This document shows, in pieces, positions 21,296 through 32,113 of a stretch of DNA of 64,000 nucleotides (positions are counted from its first letter, which is position 1; the number at the start of each line of letters is the position of its first letter). The DNA lies in NCBI GenBank assembly GCA_022605425.2, contig CM061254.1, positions 372,001-436,000 of the forward strand, in the 5' to 3' direction. Both the position numbers and the translations under genes were made by a program. This stretch comes from Hamiltosporidium tvaerminnensis. Its lineage: Eukaryota > Microsporidia > Dubosqiidae. Below the pieces are notes generated by a model. The model was not told the origin of the DNA. It searched no databases and saw only the letters and a list, made by a program, of their open reading frames with translations.

Positions 21296-22735
21296 ATGAT
21301 CGACATAAATTTAATAAGAAACGACGAAACTTTTGAAAAGGTAATAGAAAGTGAAAATAAACGATTTAAAGATTCTAATAAAGTAATTGAAATAAGAAAT
21401 TTAGACAAAGAACGTATTAAACAAAGATATAATTTAGATCAAATAAATAAAGAAATAAATATAAATAATACGAAAATTGCAGATTTAAAAAAGAAATCTA
21501 AAAATACAGAAATAAATAAAAAAATGAGTAATATTAAGATTGTTGATGGAGACAAAGACAATACAAAACTTAATAATGAAAAAGAAATAATTATTGAGGA
21601 TATAAATGGTAAGAATGAAGAAAGAAAGATGAACGAAGCAAAAATGGGTCAAGAAGATAATATTTTACTTGAAAACCTCAAAAATGAACAGGAAAAATTG
21701 AAAGAAGAAAAAAATAAAATAATTACTTTGGTAACTGAAATTGAACAGCAAATAAACAATCTTTTAAAGTCCATAGGAAATATTTTACATGAAGATGTTA
21801 TAGTTTCAAAGTCAGAAGAAGATAATCCTATAATTTTTACATTTCAAAGTGATCGTAAAGTAAAAGCTTCATTGTCTTATCCAGAAATATGTTCTAAAAT
21901 AATTGGTGCGGATACTATAAGAGGTTCTCGTATTTCTGGACACCGTGGATATTTTTTGATGGGAGAATTGGCTTATCTTTCGCTATCTCTAATAAATTAT
22001 GCTGTTGATTTTCTTAAAGAAAAAAATTTTTTGTTGATTCAGCCACCCGTTTTTCTCAATAAAGATGTGATGGCAAAAACAGTTCAGTTGAGTGATTTTG
22101 ATGAACAATTATACAAATTAGAAGAAGATTTATATCTTATTGCTACATCAGAGCAACCATTGACTGCATTTCATTACAATGAAAGATTAGATCCTTCTAC
22201 ACTACCTTTATATTACTGCGGGCAGAGTTTATGTTTCCGTAAAGAAGCAGGTGCACACGGAAAAGACAACCAAGGAATCTTTCGTGTACATCAGTTTGAA
22301 AAAATAGAACAATTTGTTATTTCTGAACCTTCACAGTCGATGAAAATATTTCATGAAATGGTAGAAAATTCAGTTCAATTTTACAAATCTTTAGATATTT
22401 CTCATCGAGTAGTTGGTATAGTTTCAGGGGAAATGAACGATGCTGCTTCTATTAAATATGATTTAGAAGCTTCTTTCCCAGGAAGTGACAGGTACAGAGA
22501 ACTTGTCAGTGTTTCTAATTGTACTGATTTTCAAAGTAGAGAACTTGAAGTAAGATTTGGTGTTGGTAAAGAAAATGCTAAGAAAGTTTATGTTCATATG
22601 CTTAATGGTACTCTCTGTGCAATACAGCGTACTTTATGTTGTATCTTGGAAAATTATCAAAGTGAAGATGGAGTGATTGTTCCTGAAGTTTTACGAAAAT
22701 ATTTTAAAAAAGATTTTATTCCGTATTTGAAATGA
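21296..22735 (+). CDS. SES1: Cytosolic seryl-tRNA synthetase (class II)
   Basis: A 479-residue enzyme that charges tRNA-Ser with serine. The ATG at 21296 gives MIDINLIRND, the usual beginning of the family; the frame is open 13 codons further upstream but without an ATG. Residues 1-165 form the tRNA-binding antiparallel coiled-coil arm. This arm holds an extra charged, low-complexity stretch at about 75-120 that typical SerRS lacks. The catalytic core follows: the ATSEQPL loop at 283-289, motif 2 around 312-340 (FRKEAGAHGKDNQGIFRVHQFEKIEQF, key residues R315, E317, F334, E335), the serine-site SGEMNDAA at 377-384, and motif 3 around 438-455 (NGT...QRTLCCILENYQ). All key motifs look intact. 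It is plus strand and stands alone, between a tandem repeat and a long spacer. Confidence 0.97.
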   Translation: MIDINLIRNDETFEKVIESENKRFKDSNKVIEIRNLDKERIKQRYNLDQINKEININNTKIADLKKKSKNTEINKKMSNIKIVDGDKDNTKLNNEKEIIIEDINGKNEERKMNEAKMGQEDNILLENLKNEQEKLKEEKNKIITLVTEIEQQINNLLKSIGNILHEDVIVSKSEEDNPIIFTFQSDRKVKASLSYPEICSKIIGADTIRGSRISGHRGYFLMGELAYLSLSLINYAVDFLKEKNFLLIQPPVFLNKDVMAKTVQLSDFDEQLYKLEEDLYLIATSEQPLTAFHYNERLDPSTLPLYYCGQSLCFRKEAGAHGKDNQGIFRVHQFEKIEQFVISEPSQSMKIFHEMVENSVQFYKSLDISHRVVGIVSGEMNDAASIKYDLEASFPGSDRYRELVSVSNCTDFQSRELEVRFGVGKENAKKVYVHMLNGTLCAIQRTLCCILENYQSEDGVIVPEVLRKYFKKDFIPYLK

Positions 22736-23165
22736 GAAATCTTACTTTAATAAAATTTCTTTTATTGAATATATTTAGCTCGTGTTTTAGATTAGAAAAA
22801 GATTATTTTTTCATCTTAAATTTTTATGAATTTACATATTTTTTTATATACATAAATTCTGACTTCGAATGATCTTTTTCATATTAAATTTTTATGAATT
22901 TTCAGATTTTTTTCTACAAAAATTCTGAAAAACTTATGCTTTAAATCTAATTTAAGATTTTCTTCTACATTTGTAAATATTATAATTTGTTATTATAAAC
23001 TCGGCTCTTTTTTATATTTATTGTCAGTTTACCCCTAGGAAAATAAGAAATCTATTATTTTTTGTCTTTACCCAAGTCACATTATTTCTAAGTTACTTGC
23101 ATTTCTTTAAGAGTCTATAAAGTATAGATTACTCATACATTTCAGCTACCTTTCCTCAACTATCG
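22736..23165. other. Downstream region of SerRS, no gene seen
   Basis: AT-rich, including two partly similar TTTTCAT...TTAAATTTTTATGAATTT blocks near 22810 and 22878. No coding or RNA feature recognised. Confidence 0.5.
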
Positions 23166-23169
23166 ATAC

Positions 23170-23430
23170 TTTTTACTGATCTCTTGGATATTATGTCACA
23201 AAAGAAGTTTTGTTCATTCAAACAATTTCGTTTATTTAAACATTTTGTTTACTATTGACTTAATGTGTGCCTCTACATTTTTGGATATTTGCAGTCTTTT
23301 AAGATAAATCTTATGATATTTTGTCACAATACCTTCCCAGGTTATCACATAAGGAATTATATAAACACCACATTGATAAATATCCTCAGGCTATTAGCAC
23401 TATGTAACTCTTATCAGTTTATATTATTTA
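23170..23430 (-). mobile_element. R4/Dong-like retrotransposon fragment
   Basis: Aligns with 41490-41695 of the minus-strand copy: GTGCCTCTACATT, ATTTTGTCACAATACC, CCCAGGT-ATCACATAAGGAATTAT occur in the same order. It corresponds to the region downstream of the endonuclease. It is short, decayed and has neither end of the element. Confidence 0.75.
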
Positions 23431-24399
23431 AGGTAAATATCTGGAACATTTACCTACTTAAATATGTGATGTTTATTTTCACATATTCAAAAGAAATGTA
23501 CAGTTTTGTCTTAAGAATTTGAAAATTGGTCTTATTCAAGTGTCCACTCAAATTTCCCTATACTCTATTTTAAGAATTCTTAAAAAAGACTCGGGATTGA
23601 ATAATATTTATTTTTATTTTAATAATTCTTGTTCTTTAGAACGGGTAGCCATTTTTTCTATCAGAAACTTGATTTTGACATAGATTTCAAAGCTTATTTG
23701 AAGTTTCTTTGTTTAAATTGTTTTTGCATCAGTTATTAATCTCACTCATATACCATGATTGGCAATAATAAATGTTTTGTGGCGAAATAAGTTGGGTTTA
23801 GATATTATTTCAGAAGGAAAAAGAATTAACAACTATTTTAAAGATAGACAAAATACCAGTCTATAGTTTGAATAATAAACAACCGCTTATCCATTGAATA
23901 TTAAATCTATATAATTTTATAGTTTCAAAAGCTCTAATTATAGTTTATTTTGATTTCCAAAATCAGCAAGATTTACACAAAAAGTATTTTGAAATTGACT
24001 ATTGTTATCTATAAACGTCTAATTGATTATGCTTGTACTTTTAATCAACTCTATACATCTTTTGGCTGTTCAAGCTGACTATTTTGCATAAGGAAGAGGT
24101 ATAACGATAAATTTTTCAGTAACTAAATAAAAACAACCTAAATTGGAATATTTTATGTTTTTGGTTTGTTTTAAGATTATATTTAACGGAAGGGTGAAAT
24201 AGATCTCAAAGGTAATTTTAAAAGAAAATTATTTTGGAGTTCAGTCTACAGAAATAAAATAAATTTGTAGAAAGTAAAATAAAAAAGAAAGAGGAATTCT
24301 AAACAATATAAATCAGATATTCTCATCATTTAATAATTTTAACAAAAATTTTGAATAAATTTTTATTTTCCAAAATAATCCTATTATAAAAAAAGATAT
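23431..24399. other. Intergenic, no gene seen
   Basis: AT-rich; no frame with protein character and no family A-C repeat recognised until the family C copy at about 24400. Confidence 0.5.
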
Positions 24400-24606
24400 T
24401 TTGTTACGTATTAGACTTTTTTTATCTCTCGGTGTCGAGGAGGAATAAATGGAGGTTTTCCATCTGTTGAACTCAAGCTTATAAGAAATCAGACTATGAT
24501 ACAGCGTTTTTTATATTCCACTACAATGGCAGTAATAATTTTCATACCGATTATAAACACTTATTACCAGACAGATGGTTTTTAATGAAGTTATTTTTCC
24601 ATCACT
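24400..24606 (+). repeat. Family C dispersed repeat, copy 1
   Basis: Shares with four other copies the blocks CTCGGTGTCGAGGAGGAA, AATGGAGGTTTTCCATCTGTT, TTCATACCGATTATA and the tail GATGGTTTTTAATGAAGTTATTTTTCCA. Lies about 130 bp upstream of the best retrotransposon copy. Confidence 0.75.
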
Positions 24607-24723
24607 TGAAAAAAAGATACTATTAGGTATTTTTCATAACAATCTCGCTTTGTTTAATATATATTTGTTTGAATTCGAACAACTATTTTAGATTAAAAAA
24701 ATTAATATAAAAAATTGACTGTT

Positions 24724-24735
24724 TTAACGGTTGAT
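24724..24735. repeat. Left target-site duplication of retrotransposon copy 3
   Basis: TTAACGGTTGAT here is repeated exactly at 28524-28535, just after the element's AATAAA 3' end. It places the element's first base at 24736, three bases before its ATG. Confidence 0.7.
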
Positions 24736-24738
24736 AAT

Positions 24739-27051
24739 ATGGGTAGAAGAAAAAAAGTTGACAGCGAAAATATAAAAAATGATGAAATAAATGCTGTAAA
24801 CAACTCGGAAATTAGTTTTAAAGAGATAAAAACGTGTGATAGAGATGTAGTAACTATATCCGAGACGCTTCCACCACAACCGACCATCTATAATAACACT
24901 CACTCCCCATCGAGCAATACGCTTCAGGCTACTCCAATCAGCCTGCTCGATTCCGCACTCCCTTCTTCCTGTCCCGATTCTTCGGCGTGTGGACCAGCCA
25001 ACACAATGGAAAACCTCAATGCACCTGCCATTCCAGAAGGAAATCGACTGATGGTATTGCATTCAATACTTGACTCTGTCACAGCCGTAGAGCAGGAATG
25101 GCCTAGATCTGCTATGTCAGCGGTGCAAAAAAGGTTTGAGAGAATGCCTAGAAATGGCTGGTCTGCAATTCTTAGGTACTATAATGGGAAATTTGGTCGA
25201 ACTGTTGATATCGATGTGTTAAAAAAATTAATACATAATGAGGCAGAAAGAGAAATAAGGCAAGAAGAGAATGGAGAGCGACGTAGAATCGCCACTTGTC
25301 TCGCCGAGCCCTGTTCCTTAACTGACACTACACTCTATATGAACCTGAGAGAAAAGTTCTTGTGCAAAATCAAGGAACTCTCGGAGAAGGAAATCGGAGA
25401 TGTAGTGGTCCGAACTAGAAAACTTCCAAGTGAATTGGTTGATAGTAAAGTTTTGGAACTCATAAATCGGATCACAGGTGAATATGCTGAATCTCATGTG
25501 CCTAAGAATGTTGGTGATGCAGCTCGAATCATCCAGGCGGCCCAGGTATGTTATGACGAGGAAACACGTAAGGAGAAACCTAGATCCGCTTGGAAGGAAA
25601 ACATAGAATGTAAAATTTCTAAGTTAGTACTTTCCAAAGATCTCCTCGAGAAGGCTCGCAAGCAGGAAAAGCTCTCTACTTCGGAAACGAAAAGTCTCAG
25701 AAAAATTATGCGAGAGTTTAATTTAGACTTAAGCAAAGTAAATGATCTCTCTGTGGCTTTGGTTAAGAAGAATGAGGCCTTGAATGTGTACGAGAAAAAA
25801 ATTACGATGTATGAAAGTAGGAGAAAATTTCGAAAAGAGAATCGTATGTTTGAGTTATTCCGAGGTCGATTCTATCGAGGGTTATCTGAGCGCGTTGAAT
25901 CCGAGCATGTGGTTTATCGTGACGAAATTTCAGAATTTTGGTCTACAATGTGGAATAAAAATGATAAAGTAGTTACATATGATGAGTATTTGATACCTTT
26001 CGTGTCAGATACGCACCAGACCACGTTTCCTTTACTTGAAAAGTTTATAGATATCATCAATTGGCTGCCTAACTGGAAAGCCGCTGGAATTGATGGTATT
26101 TATAACTTTTACATCAAGAAACTTACGAGCCTTCATAAATATCTTTACGATATTGTGAAAGCTATATGTTTAGAAGGAACGCCTCAAGCCGATTGGTATT
26201 ATTGTGGACTTACTTATCTGATACCTAAAGGTACAACAAAGACTGGCTCTGATTACAGACCAATAACACGTATGTCAAACCTGTATAAACTGACTACAAA
26301 ATGTGTCACTAAAGTGGTTCAGGTTGAGGTGGAAAGACGAGGATTACTTTCAGATAATCAGTTGGGAGCGGTTAGAGGAGTGCAAGGAGCGAAAGAACAG
26401 GCCTTATTGAATATTGCCATTAATAAAGAGTACGGAAACAATCTTAAGGCAACATGGATTGATGTCAAAAAAGCTTATGATTCAATAGATCATGCTTATT
26501 TAACTCAATGTATTGAAAACCTTAATTTACCTGATTGGATCCTGAAATTTATTAAGGTAATTATATCAAAATGGAAAATTGATATATCAGTAGGGCCTGA
26601 AAAAATCATGAGTAAGAAGATTGATAGAGGGATTCTGCAAGGAGATAGTTTGTCACCATTATTGTTTGTGTTGTGTATGGATCCATTGAGCCGAAAGCTT
26701 AATGAGAAATACACAAAAGTGAGAATAAAGACAGATGCAGAATCCCACGCGACTAATCATCTCTTGTTTATTGATGATCTTAAGCTCCTTGCCGAAGATG
26801 GACAAACATTGGAAGAAATGACGGAGGAGGTTAAAAAGTTTATGAATAATATAGGATTGGAAATTAACAAAGAGAAGTCAGCCACTAATGATCCATGTTG
26901 TGAAGATACTGCTACTCTTCTTGAAGGAATAGGTGTTTATAAATACCTTGGAATTATAGAAGATAGCAGAGGAATTCCAACAAGTAAGTCGTTTGAGGAA
27001 GTACAGACCAAACTTATAGCACGAGTAAAAGACTTTGTCGCACGAGATTAA
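24739..27051 (+). pseudogene. Retrotransposon polyprotein, N-terminal and reverse transcriptase part
   Basis: Starts at ATG 24739 (MGRRKK); the copy at 41.2 kb has the same start. Residues 1-100 are Ser/Pro-rich and variable, and 100-360 are charged and probably bind nucleic acid, though no Cys2His2 finger is visible. The reverse transcriptase spans about residues 430-745, with WKAAGIDGI, LIPKG...YRPIT, WIDVKKAYDSIDH (catalytic Asp), GILQGDSLSPLLF and the catalytic box LLFIDDLKLLA. The box is F-I-D-D rather than the commoner F/Y-A-D-D. Just past YLGIIED the frame is lost by a 1-base deletion near 27023-27028 and stops at 27051, so the product would lack the endonuclease. It is called a pseudogene for that reason; an assembly error cannot be excluded. 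Confidence 0.9.
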
Positions 27052-28484
27052 ATGCAAGAAATTTATTTCAAGCCATTAATCAACATGCAATTTCTTTACT
27101 AAACTATCATATAGGTGTACTCCGACTTGAACCGGCTGACTTCTCTAAGTTAGATGATGCGGTGCGTGCAGTGTTAGTAAAGAACAAAATACATCTACGC
27201 CCAGGATGCAAAGAACGTCTATACCTTCCACGTAAAGAACTTGGAAGAGGTTTACATAGTGTCGAGTTCAAAAGCGAACATATGCTTTTGCAACTCTTGG
27301 ATTGTCTGGAAAAACATAAAGATACATCGACCAGAAGAGCAGCAATCCTAAAGGTTGAGAATAATAATAAAACCCACCTTTCACTGATTAAAAACTTTTT
27401 AAAAATAAAATACGGGTTGGAAGAGGAAGTCACAAAAAAGAAATTGGAAGAAGCTCAACTAGCTAACCTATATAACGAAATCAAAAACCGAAAACTACAT
27501 TCAAAGTTATATAGCGCTAGAAATAACGAGCTGGTAAGTGTAAATGACTCCTCAAGATGGTTAAAGAAAGGAAGTGTAAGACCACGTGATGAAGCAGTGT
27601 TCTGTTATATCCAGGATAGAAATGTTTTCTGGGGTGCAGAAGGTATGTGTCAACACTGCAACCAGTCTAGGAAAACTGTTGATCACTTAGCAACGAGATG
27701 TGAAAAAATGCTTGGTCATGACTATACTAGACGACATAATGAAGTGGTACGATGTATACATTTACTCTTGCTGAATAAATATAAGTTTAAGTCTTCGAAA
27801 CGAATTAGAAGCCACTCAGTTCAAGAAATTCTTGATAACGAATATGCAGAGATAAGAGTGGACACCAGAATAAAAACTGATGTCAAGATTCGGTGTAACA
27901 GACCAGATATATTTATTTTAGACAAGAGACATAATAGGATAACCCTCATTGAAGTAGGAATAACATCCCAAGACTCTCTTCAAATAGTTGAAACAGAGAA
28001 GCTTAGGAAGTATGACCTATTAGCAAATGAGTTAGGTCTTATTTATAAATGCAATGTCGAGATAATTCCTTATGTGATGACCTGGGACGGTATTGTGACA
28101 AAATACCATAAGACGTATGTTAAGAGACTGCAAATACCCATGAATGTAGAGGCATATATACAATCCATAGTACTCAAGAAGACAGTCGAAACAATTTCTT
28201 TTGATCGACGAAGAGGACTTGAGTCTGGTCCAAATGCCGAGGAGAGCTGGGAGAGAGCATCATTAAGTGTTATCTTAGGAGCCGAGATGCATAAACAACC
28301 AATACCCCCTTTAAAGCAAGTAGACAACGAGGAAGATGATGTTAAAACGGAAAATACAAAAAATATTTTACCCCTTATTTTGGATGGCATAACCACAGCA
28401 AAGGAACCAACAACTAATACAAATGAAGAGTTGGAGTTGGAGGAAAAGATAGAAGTGGTTGAAATGGTGGAAAGAATTATTTAA
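27052..28484 (+). pseudogene. Retrotransposon polyprotein, C-terminal part with zinc knuckle and REL-type endonuclease
   Basis: Continuation in another frame after the single-base loss; homologous sequence resumes directly at 27052, although the first ATG is 27162. It contains CQHC...H...C spaced C-x2-C-x8-H-x4-C (about 27650-27700), then RPDIFILDK...ITLIEV, that is RPD followed 14 residues later by Glu. These are the hallmark zinc knuckle and PD-x(12-14)-D/E nuclease motifs of R2/R4/CRE-type elements. The last 100 residues are Glu/Lys-rich and variable between copies. Stop at 28482-28484, followed by a 39-bp trailer to the element end. Confidence 0.9.
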
Positions 28485-28523
28485 AAAGAAAAATTTGTTA
28501 ACCCAGAATTTTATTAAATAAAA

Positions 28524-28535
28524 TTAACGGTTGAT
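28524..28535. repeat. Right target-site duplication of retrotransposon copy 3
   Basis: Exact match to 24724-24735 (TTAACGGTTGAT), immediately after the element's AATAAA end. Confidence 0.7.
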
Positions 28536-29018
28536 TATTTTAAATTCGTAATTTATGTATCAAATAATTTTAAAAATTTACAGTTATTGTTTTTTCATTT
28601 AGGTTTATACCTCAAGTATCTAATTCATAATAAATCAATTTTTTGACTACAATAAACTTACTATTGATTTAATATTAATGATTTGTCTAAATCATCTCAT
28701 TTGATATCCAAACACATCACAAAACGAAAAAAAATAATCTATAAATTTATAAGCCATGTAACTCATAGATATACAAAGCACAATAATAGAAATCAGTTTG
28801 GTGTCAAAATTAAATTTTATAAAATAAAAATGCGCAAAACAAAAGGTCCAAAAAACTTGTTTGTAATAATTGAAAACATGCCTTGTTTGGGTAGCTTTAA
28901 GCCCAAAACGAATTTAAGATAAAAATCCATTAAATACTTTTTCTCCCAATTTTTATTTTATATTCTAATAGAGATTCTAGAAGATCGGAAAAATTTACAA
29001 TGGAATTTTGGCCTATCC

Positions 29019-30494
29019 ATGCATATTCTGCTTCTTTTTATATTCTTTACAGATTTTATATCATTATCGTATAAAAAAAGAAAGACATAAAACGAATCAA
29101 AGACAAATACCACAAAGAAACAAAGTATTACATCGTCCCATGATATAGGAACAGAAGAAAATATTGAAATTCAAATAACAAATATAAATGCTGAAACTAT
29201 AAAGAACAGTATCAAAGATATTTCTGAAAAGGTCTTCCAAAATTTTACATTTTACTTTCAAATTGGTCAAATATTTAGAAAAAAAAGTAATTTAAATGAA
29301 AACCCAAAAGTAAATCCTTTTGATTTACGAGCATTTTCAGAGTAACTTCTCAATGGCAATTTTTGTTCTACAAAAAAATATGAAAATATTGAAATATTAA
29401 ATCTTAGCAATTAGACAGAAGAAAGACTATTAAATGAACTATGTTACATGAGAGATTTTATAGAAGCCAATAATATTGACCAACCTGGATTTCTAGACAG
29501 TATTTTTAAATTTTCTGGAAAAATTAATTTGCTTCGAAAAAAATAGATGTAACCTACTTTCGAAAGAAGAAATGATCCAAAAAGTTTATGCTTTGGGTTT
29601 TCGTTCTATACCCTATAGAATATATTCCGATAAAAAATTTGTGCTTCTCAATGATTTACTTATGTTTTCATTTATTTATAATGATAAAATCGAACTGAGT
29701 CTTAAAAAAAATTATGCTTTATACGTATTCTTTTTATTTGAAGTAATCATGGTACAACTTGAAAAAAAATTCAAACTGAATTCAATTCTACAATTTCTTA
29801 TACGGGAACTTTAAAAAAGAAAAGAATACTTTATGGTTTTGAGATTAGTGTTTTTTACATGAGAATTATATTTTCTAATATTTTATTGGCTATCGATGAT
29901 GGCAATTTCCATGCAAAAATATATTTTCATACAGCTTTATTAGATTTATCGTGTAGCTTACCAAAAGAAATGAACCAACTTTTTAAGACCTATTTTTTTA
30001 GGATTTCAATTGATCTGTTTTTTTCGCTTTGCTTTAATATTGAAGATAATTTAAGCGATAAATTGTTGCTTTCTATACTCGATTTGACCAATGATGTTTT
30101 AGATAATCGAAATAAAAAAATATTAGTCTTAAACAAAGTTAAAAATATTTTAATAAGTTATTCTGATAGTCGGTTTTTGCATCAAAATATAGAAGCTATA
30201 AAGTTTTATAAGATTTTTAACAATCAAGCAACCCATAATATTCATTTTTCTGAATTCTTCAATAAAATAAATATTTTGACCGAAGATGAGATTATTTATC
30301 TGAAATCGGTAAATATTAATATGTGGTTGACGAGATTAATTGAGACCAAAGTATGCTTTACATTGATAAAAATACATTTTTATAATTATACGCTACAAAA
30401 AAAAACTACTGCTAGTCGTAAATATAATTTTAAAAATGGTATTAAAAAGGAAATAGAATTCTATATTCAAGCGCCAAATGACATTCGAAATTAA
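29019..30494 (+). pseudogene. Disrupted paralogue of the 611-aa lineage-specific protein
   Basis: A likely start at 29019 gives MHILLLFIFFTDFISLS, a clear signal-peptide-like segment. The frame is then cut by a TAA at 29088, is open again in the same frame to a TAA near 29343, and continues through further lesions. The largest surviving pieces are 29572-29814 and 29859-30494. The second half aligns with residues about 320-500 of the protein at 6532-8367: LLNDLLMFSFIYND against ILSEIPFFMYSYNN, and MRIIFSNILLAIDD against FRLIFYNMLSGIKD. The unit order is preserved, so this is one former gene, not several small ones. The N-terminal acidic and basic regions are shorter than in the intact member. 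It lies just downstream of the retrotransposon at 24.7-28.5 kb. Confidence 0.75.
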
Positions 30495-30499
30495 ATTAT

Positions 30500-31219
30500 T
30501 TTTAAGTTTATTTTATTTTCAAATCCTTTAAAAAAAGGTTTCTTTAAATTTTTTTCATAATTATACGCATTTTGGGGTTAGCATAGTTAACTGCTTATAT
30601 AACACATTGTTTGTGTCTCTCACAATACCATACATCTCATAGCCTTTCCTCTATAAGAGTTATAAAATCAATTTAAAAGGTAGAACGGTTGCTTCCGAAC
30701 TCGTTTATGGCCGTTACATCGGAGTGAATGAGCTTCGAAAACCGCCTTGAACGCTTACTGACTATAGAGTTTGCTCTTGCGCTACACTTTGTGAACCAAT
30801 AAACCTACAGCGCTGATTTATCTCTGCAAAACACAAGGATCTAACTAGACCGTGCAATCATATAGAAACAAGTTTAACATGCTATATGCTTATTGGCTTT
30901 TCAACATGGTGTGTTTTTTGTATCTTTAAGGAGCTACAATTCTAAGCGAAGTAATCACAACAGAGCTTCAATCCTCAAAATAAATTTACATATAGTTACT
31001 TGTAGTTTTATATCTGTTTTCATAGATTTTATTTATAAAGAACTTTAAATGAATTTGTAGAAAAATTCATAGAATATCGAAGCCTTTTTCCTGCGTAAAA
31101 GAATATCCACGGAAAATCAAAAATAGTCCCTGGTTTTTATCGCAAAAAAAGTACAAACAACAATTTCATTTACTTATTGCCAAGCAAATGATTTCAAGTC
31201 AACAGCCTAACTCTATCGT
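30500..31219 (+). repeat. Family B dispersed repeat, copy 4
   Basis: Same orientation as 9204-9925: GGGGTTAGCATAGTTAACTGCT (30573), GAACTCGTTTATGGCCGTTAC (30697), GAACCAATAAACCT (30793), CTAGACCGTGCAATCATA (30845), and the tail CATTTACTTATTGCCAAGCA near 31168. It ends within about 10 bp of the hAT target duplication at 31226. Ends are approximate and the copy is diverged. Confidence 0.65.
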
Positions 31220-31225
31220 TTTTAC

Positions 31226-31233
31226 ATTTAAAC
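31226..31233. repeat. 8-bp target-site duplication, left, of hAT remnant
   Basis: ATTTAAAC, repeated exactly at 32235-32242 on the other side of the element. Eight bases is the hallmark of hAT insertions. Confidence 0.75.
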
Positions 31234-31525
31234 CAGAGATCTCCACACCACGGTCCGCAGCTACATATTTTTCTAGCCGGCCACGATTCTTTTATTATGT
31301 AGCTTTTTTTCAAATAAGGAAATAAAATAAAAAATATGGATAAATTAGGCAAAATGAATCGCACTTATAGCCAATTTGAACTTAAATTTATATTGGAAGA
31401 AGATTCCTAGCGTTTTAATTATTTTTTTTACGATAGCAATCATTTTTTTATTATTTATACTAAAAAATCAAAATGAAATAACAAAAACTATATGGCAGGA
31501 TTTACTATTTATGAGAATGGTCTCG

Positions 31526-31740
31526 TTAAGATTTTTCTGTAACAATTTGTTGAAATTCTGGATTAACTTTACAAGTATAAATTATCAGTAATGACTTCAA
31601 TTGCTTATCTGTTAATTTAGATAAGTAACTGATATTTGTATATTTCATTTTAGAGAATGTTCCTTCGCACAAATAGGTAGAGCCGAAAGCGGAAATAAAA
31701 TCGAGCAAATTTATGAACGTGATTGAATTGCGTGGCATGA
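31526..31740 (-). pseudogene. hAT transposase, C-terminal dimerisation remnant
   Basis: The frame encodes LLDFISAFGSTYLCEGTFSK followed by MKYTNISYLSKLTDKQL. This fits the hAT family C-terminal pattern of a Phe-Gly-Ser-Thr-Tyr-x-Cys-Glu core, then Phe-Ser-x-Met-Lys, then a Leu-Thr-Asp turn. Only about 70 residues of the usual 500 or more remain. The frame stays open upstream to an ATG at 31804, but those residues do not resemble transposase. No catalytic DDE part is present, so it cannot be active. Confidence 0.82.
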
Positions 31741-31858
31741 AGACTCTTGTAAAATTTACGTAATCTAAATGTCTATTTTTACATAGAAAAACGTAAATAT
31801 ACATATTAGTTTTTATGAATATCTATATTAAACTTTATAAATTTGATTTAAAAATATT

Positions 31859-31874
31859 AATAATTAAAATTGCT
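31859..31874. repeat. Target-site duplication, left, of nested family A repeat
   Basis: AATAATTAAAATTGCT, matching AATAATTAAAGTTGCT at 32114-32129 with one mismatch in 16. Confidence 0.65.
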
Positions 31875-32113
31875 TCCCTATCATGCCGGGAGCAGAACTG
31901 GCTTAGAGTTTATCTACCAGTCGTAAGAGGCGACAACAAGAGACTGGACCTCCAAGTTTGGATCAGGCGTAAGGCTAACAGCCCACCCTTTAAAACACAC
32001 TTGCTACCAACCCCCAAAAAATTAAACAAACCTACTAGAAAAAAACCGTTGAGCGGTTTTACCGAGTGAGGCCAAGGCTTGTTCAAGGCTGTAGTGCAAA
32101 TAATGAATGACTC
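31875..32113 (+). repeat. Family A dispersed repeat (~240 bp), nested in hAT
   Basis: One of three near-complete copies (others about 56850-57082 and 63184-63425). Conserved blocks: GCAGAACTGGCTTAG, GTCGTAAGAGGCGAC, CAGGCGTAAGGCTAACA, AAACAAACCTACTAG and AGGCCAAGGCTTG ending in GGCTGTAGTGC. It is more GC-rich than its surroundings. TGGCTTAGAGT resembles a polymerase III A box, but no convincing B box is visible. The 16-bp flanking duplication implies retroposition. Its origin is unclear; the family may be SINE-like or a scrap of a larger element. Confidence 0.75.

Larger units (their letters stand above)
24736..28523 (+). mobile_element. R4/Dong-like non-LTR retrotransposon (copy 3), nearly intact
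   Basis: A 3,788-bp element bounded by the 12-bp direct repeat TTAACGGTTGAT. One long frame starts at ATG 24739 and a second runs to 28484; together they encode reverse transcriptase plus a restriction-like endonuclease domain, the layout of R2/R4/Dong-group elements that insert by target-primed reverse transcription. There is no poly-A tail; the 3' end is TTTTATTAAATAAA, shared with the other copies. The 5' leader before the ATG is only three bases, so it is either very compact or slightly 5'-truncated. A single 1-base loss near 27023-27028, judged against the copy at 41.2 kb, breaks the coding frame. Confidence 0.93.

Noticed and set aside
28683-28922. 79-codon basic frame after the retrotransposon
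   Set aside because: Begins with TTG, has no recognisable domain and lies in the spacer before the decayed paralogue at 29019.
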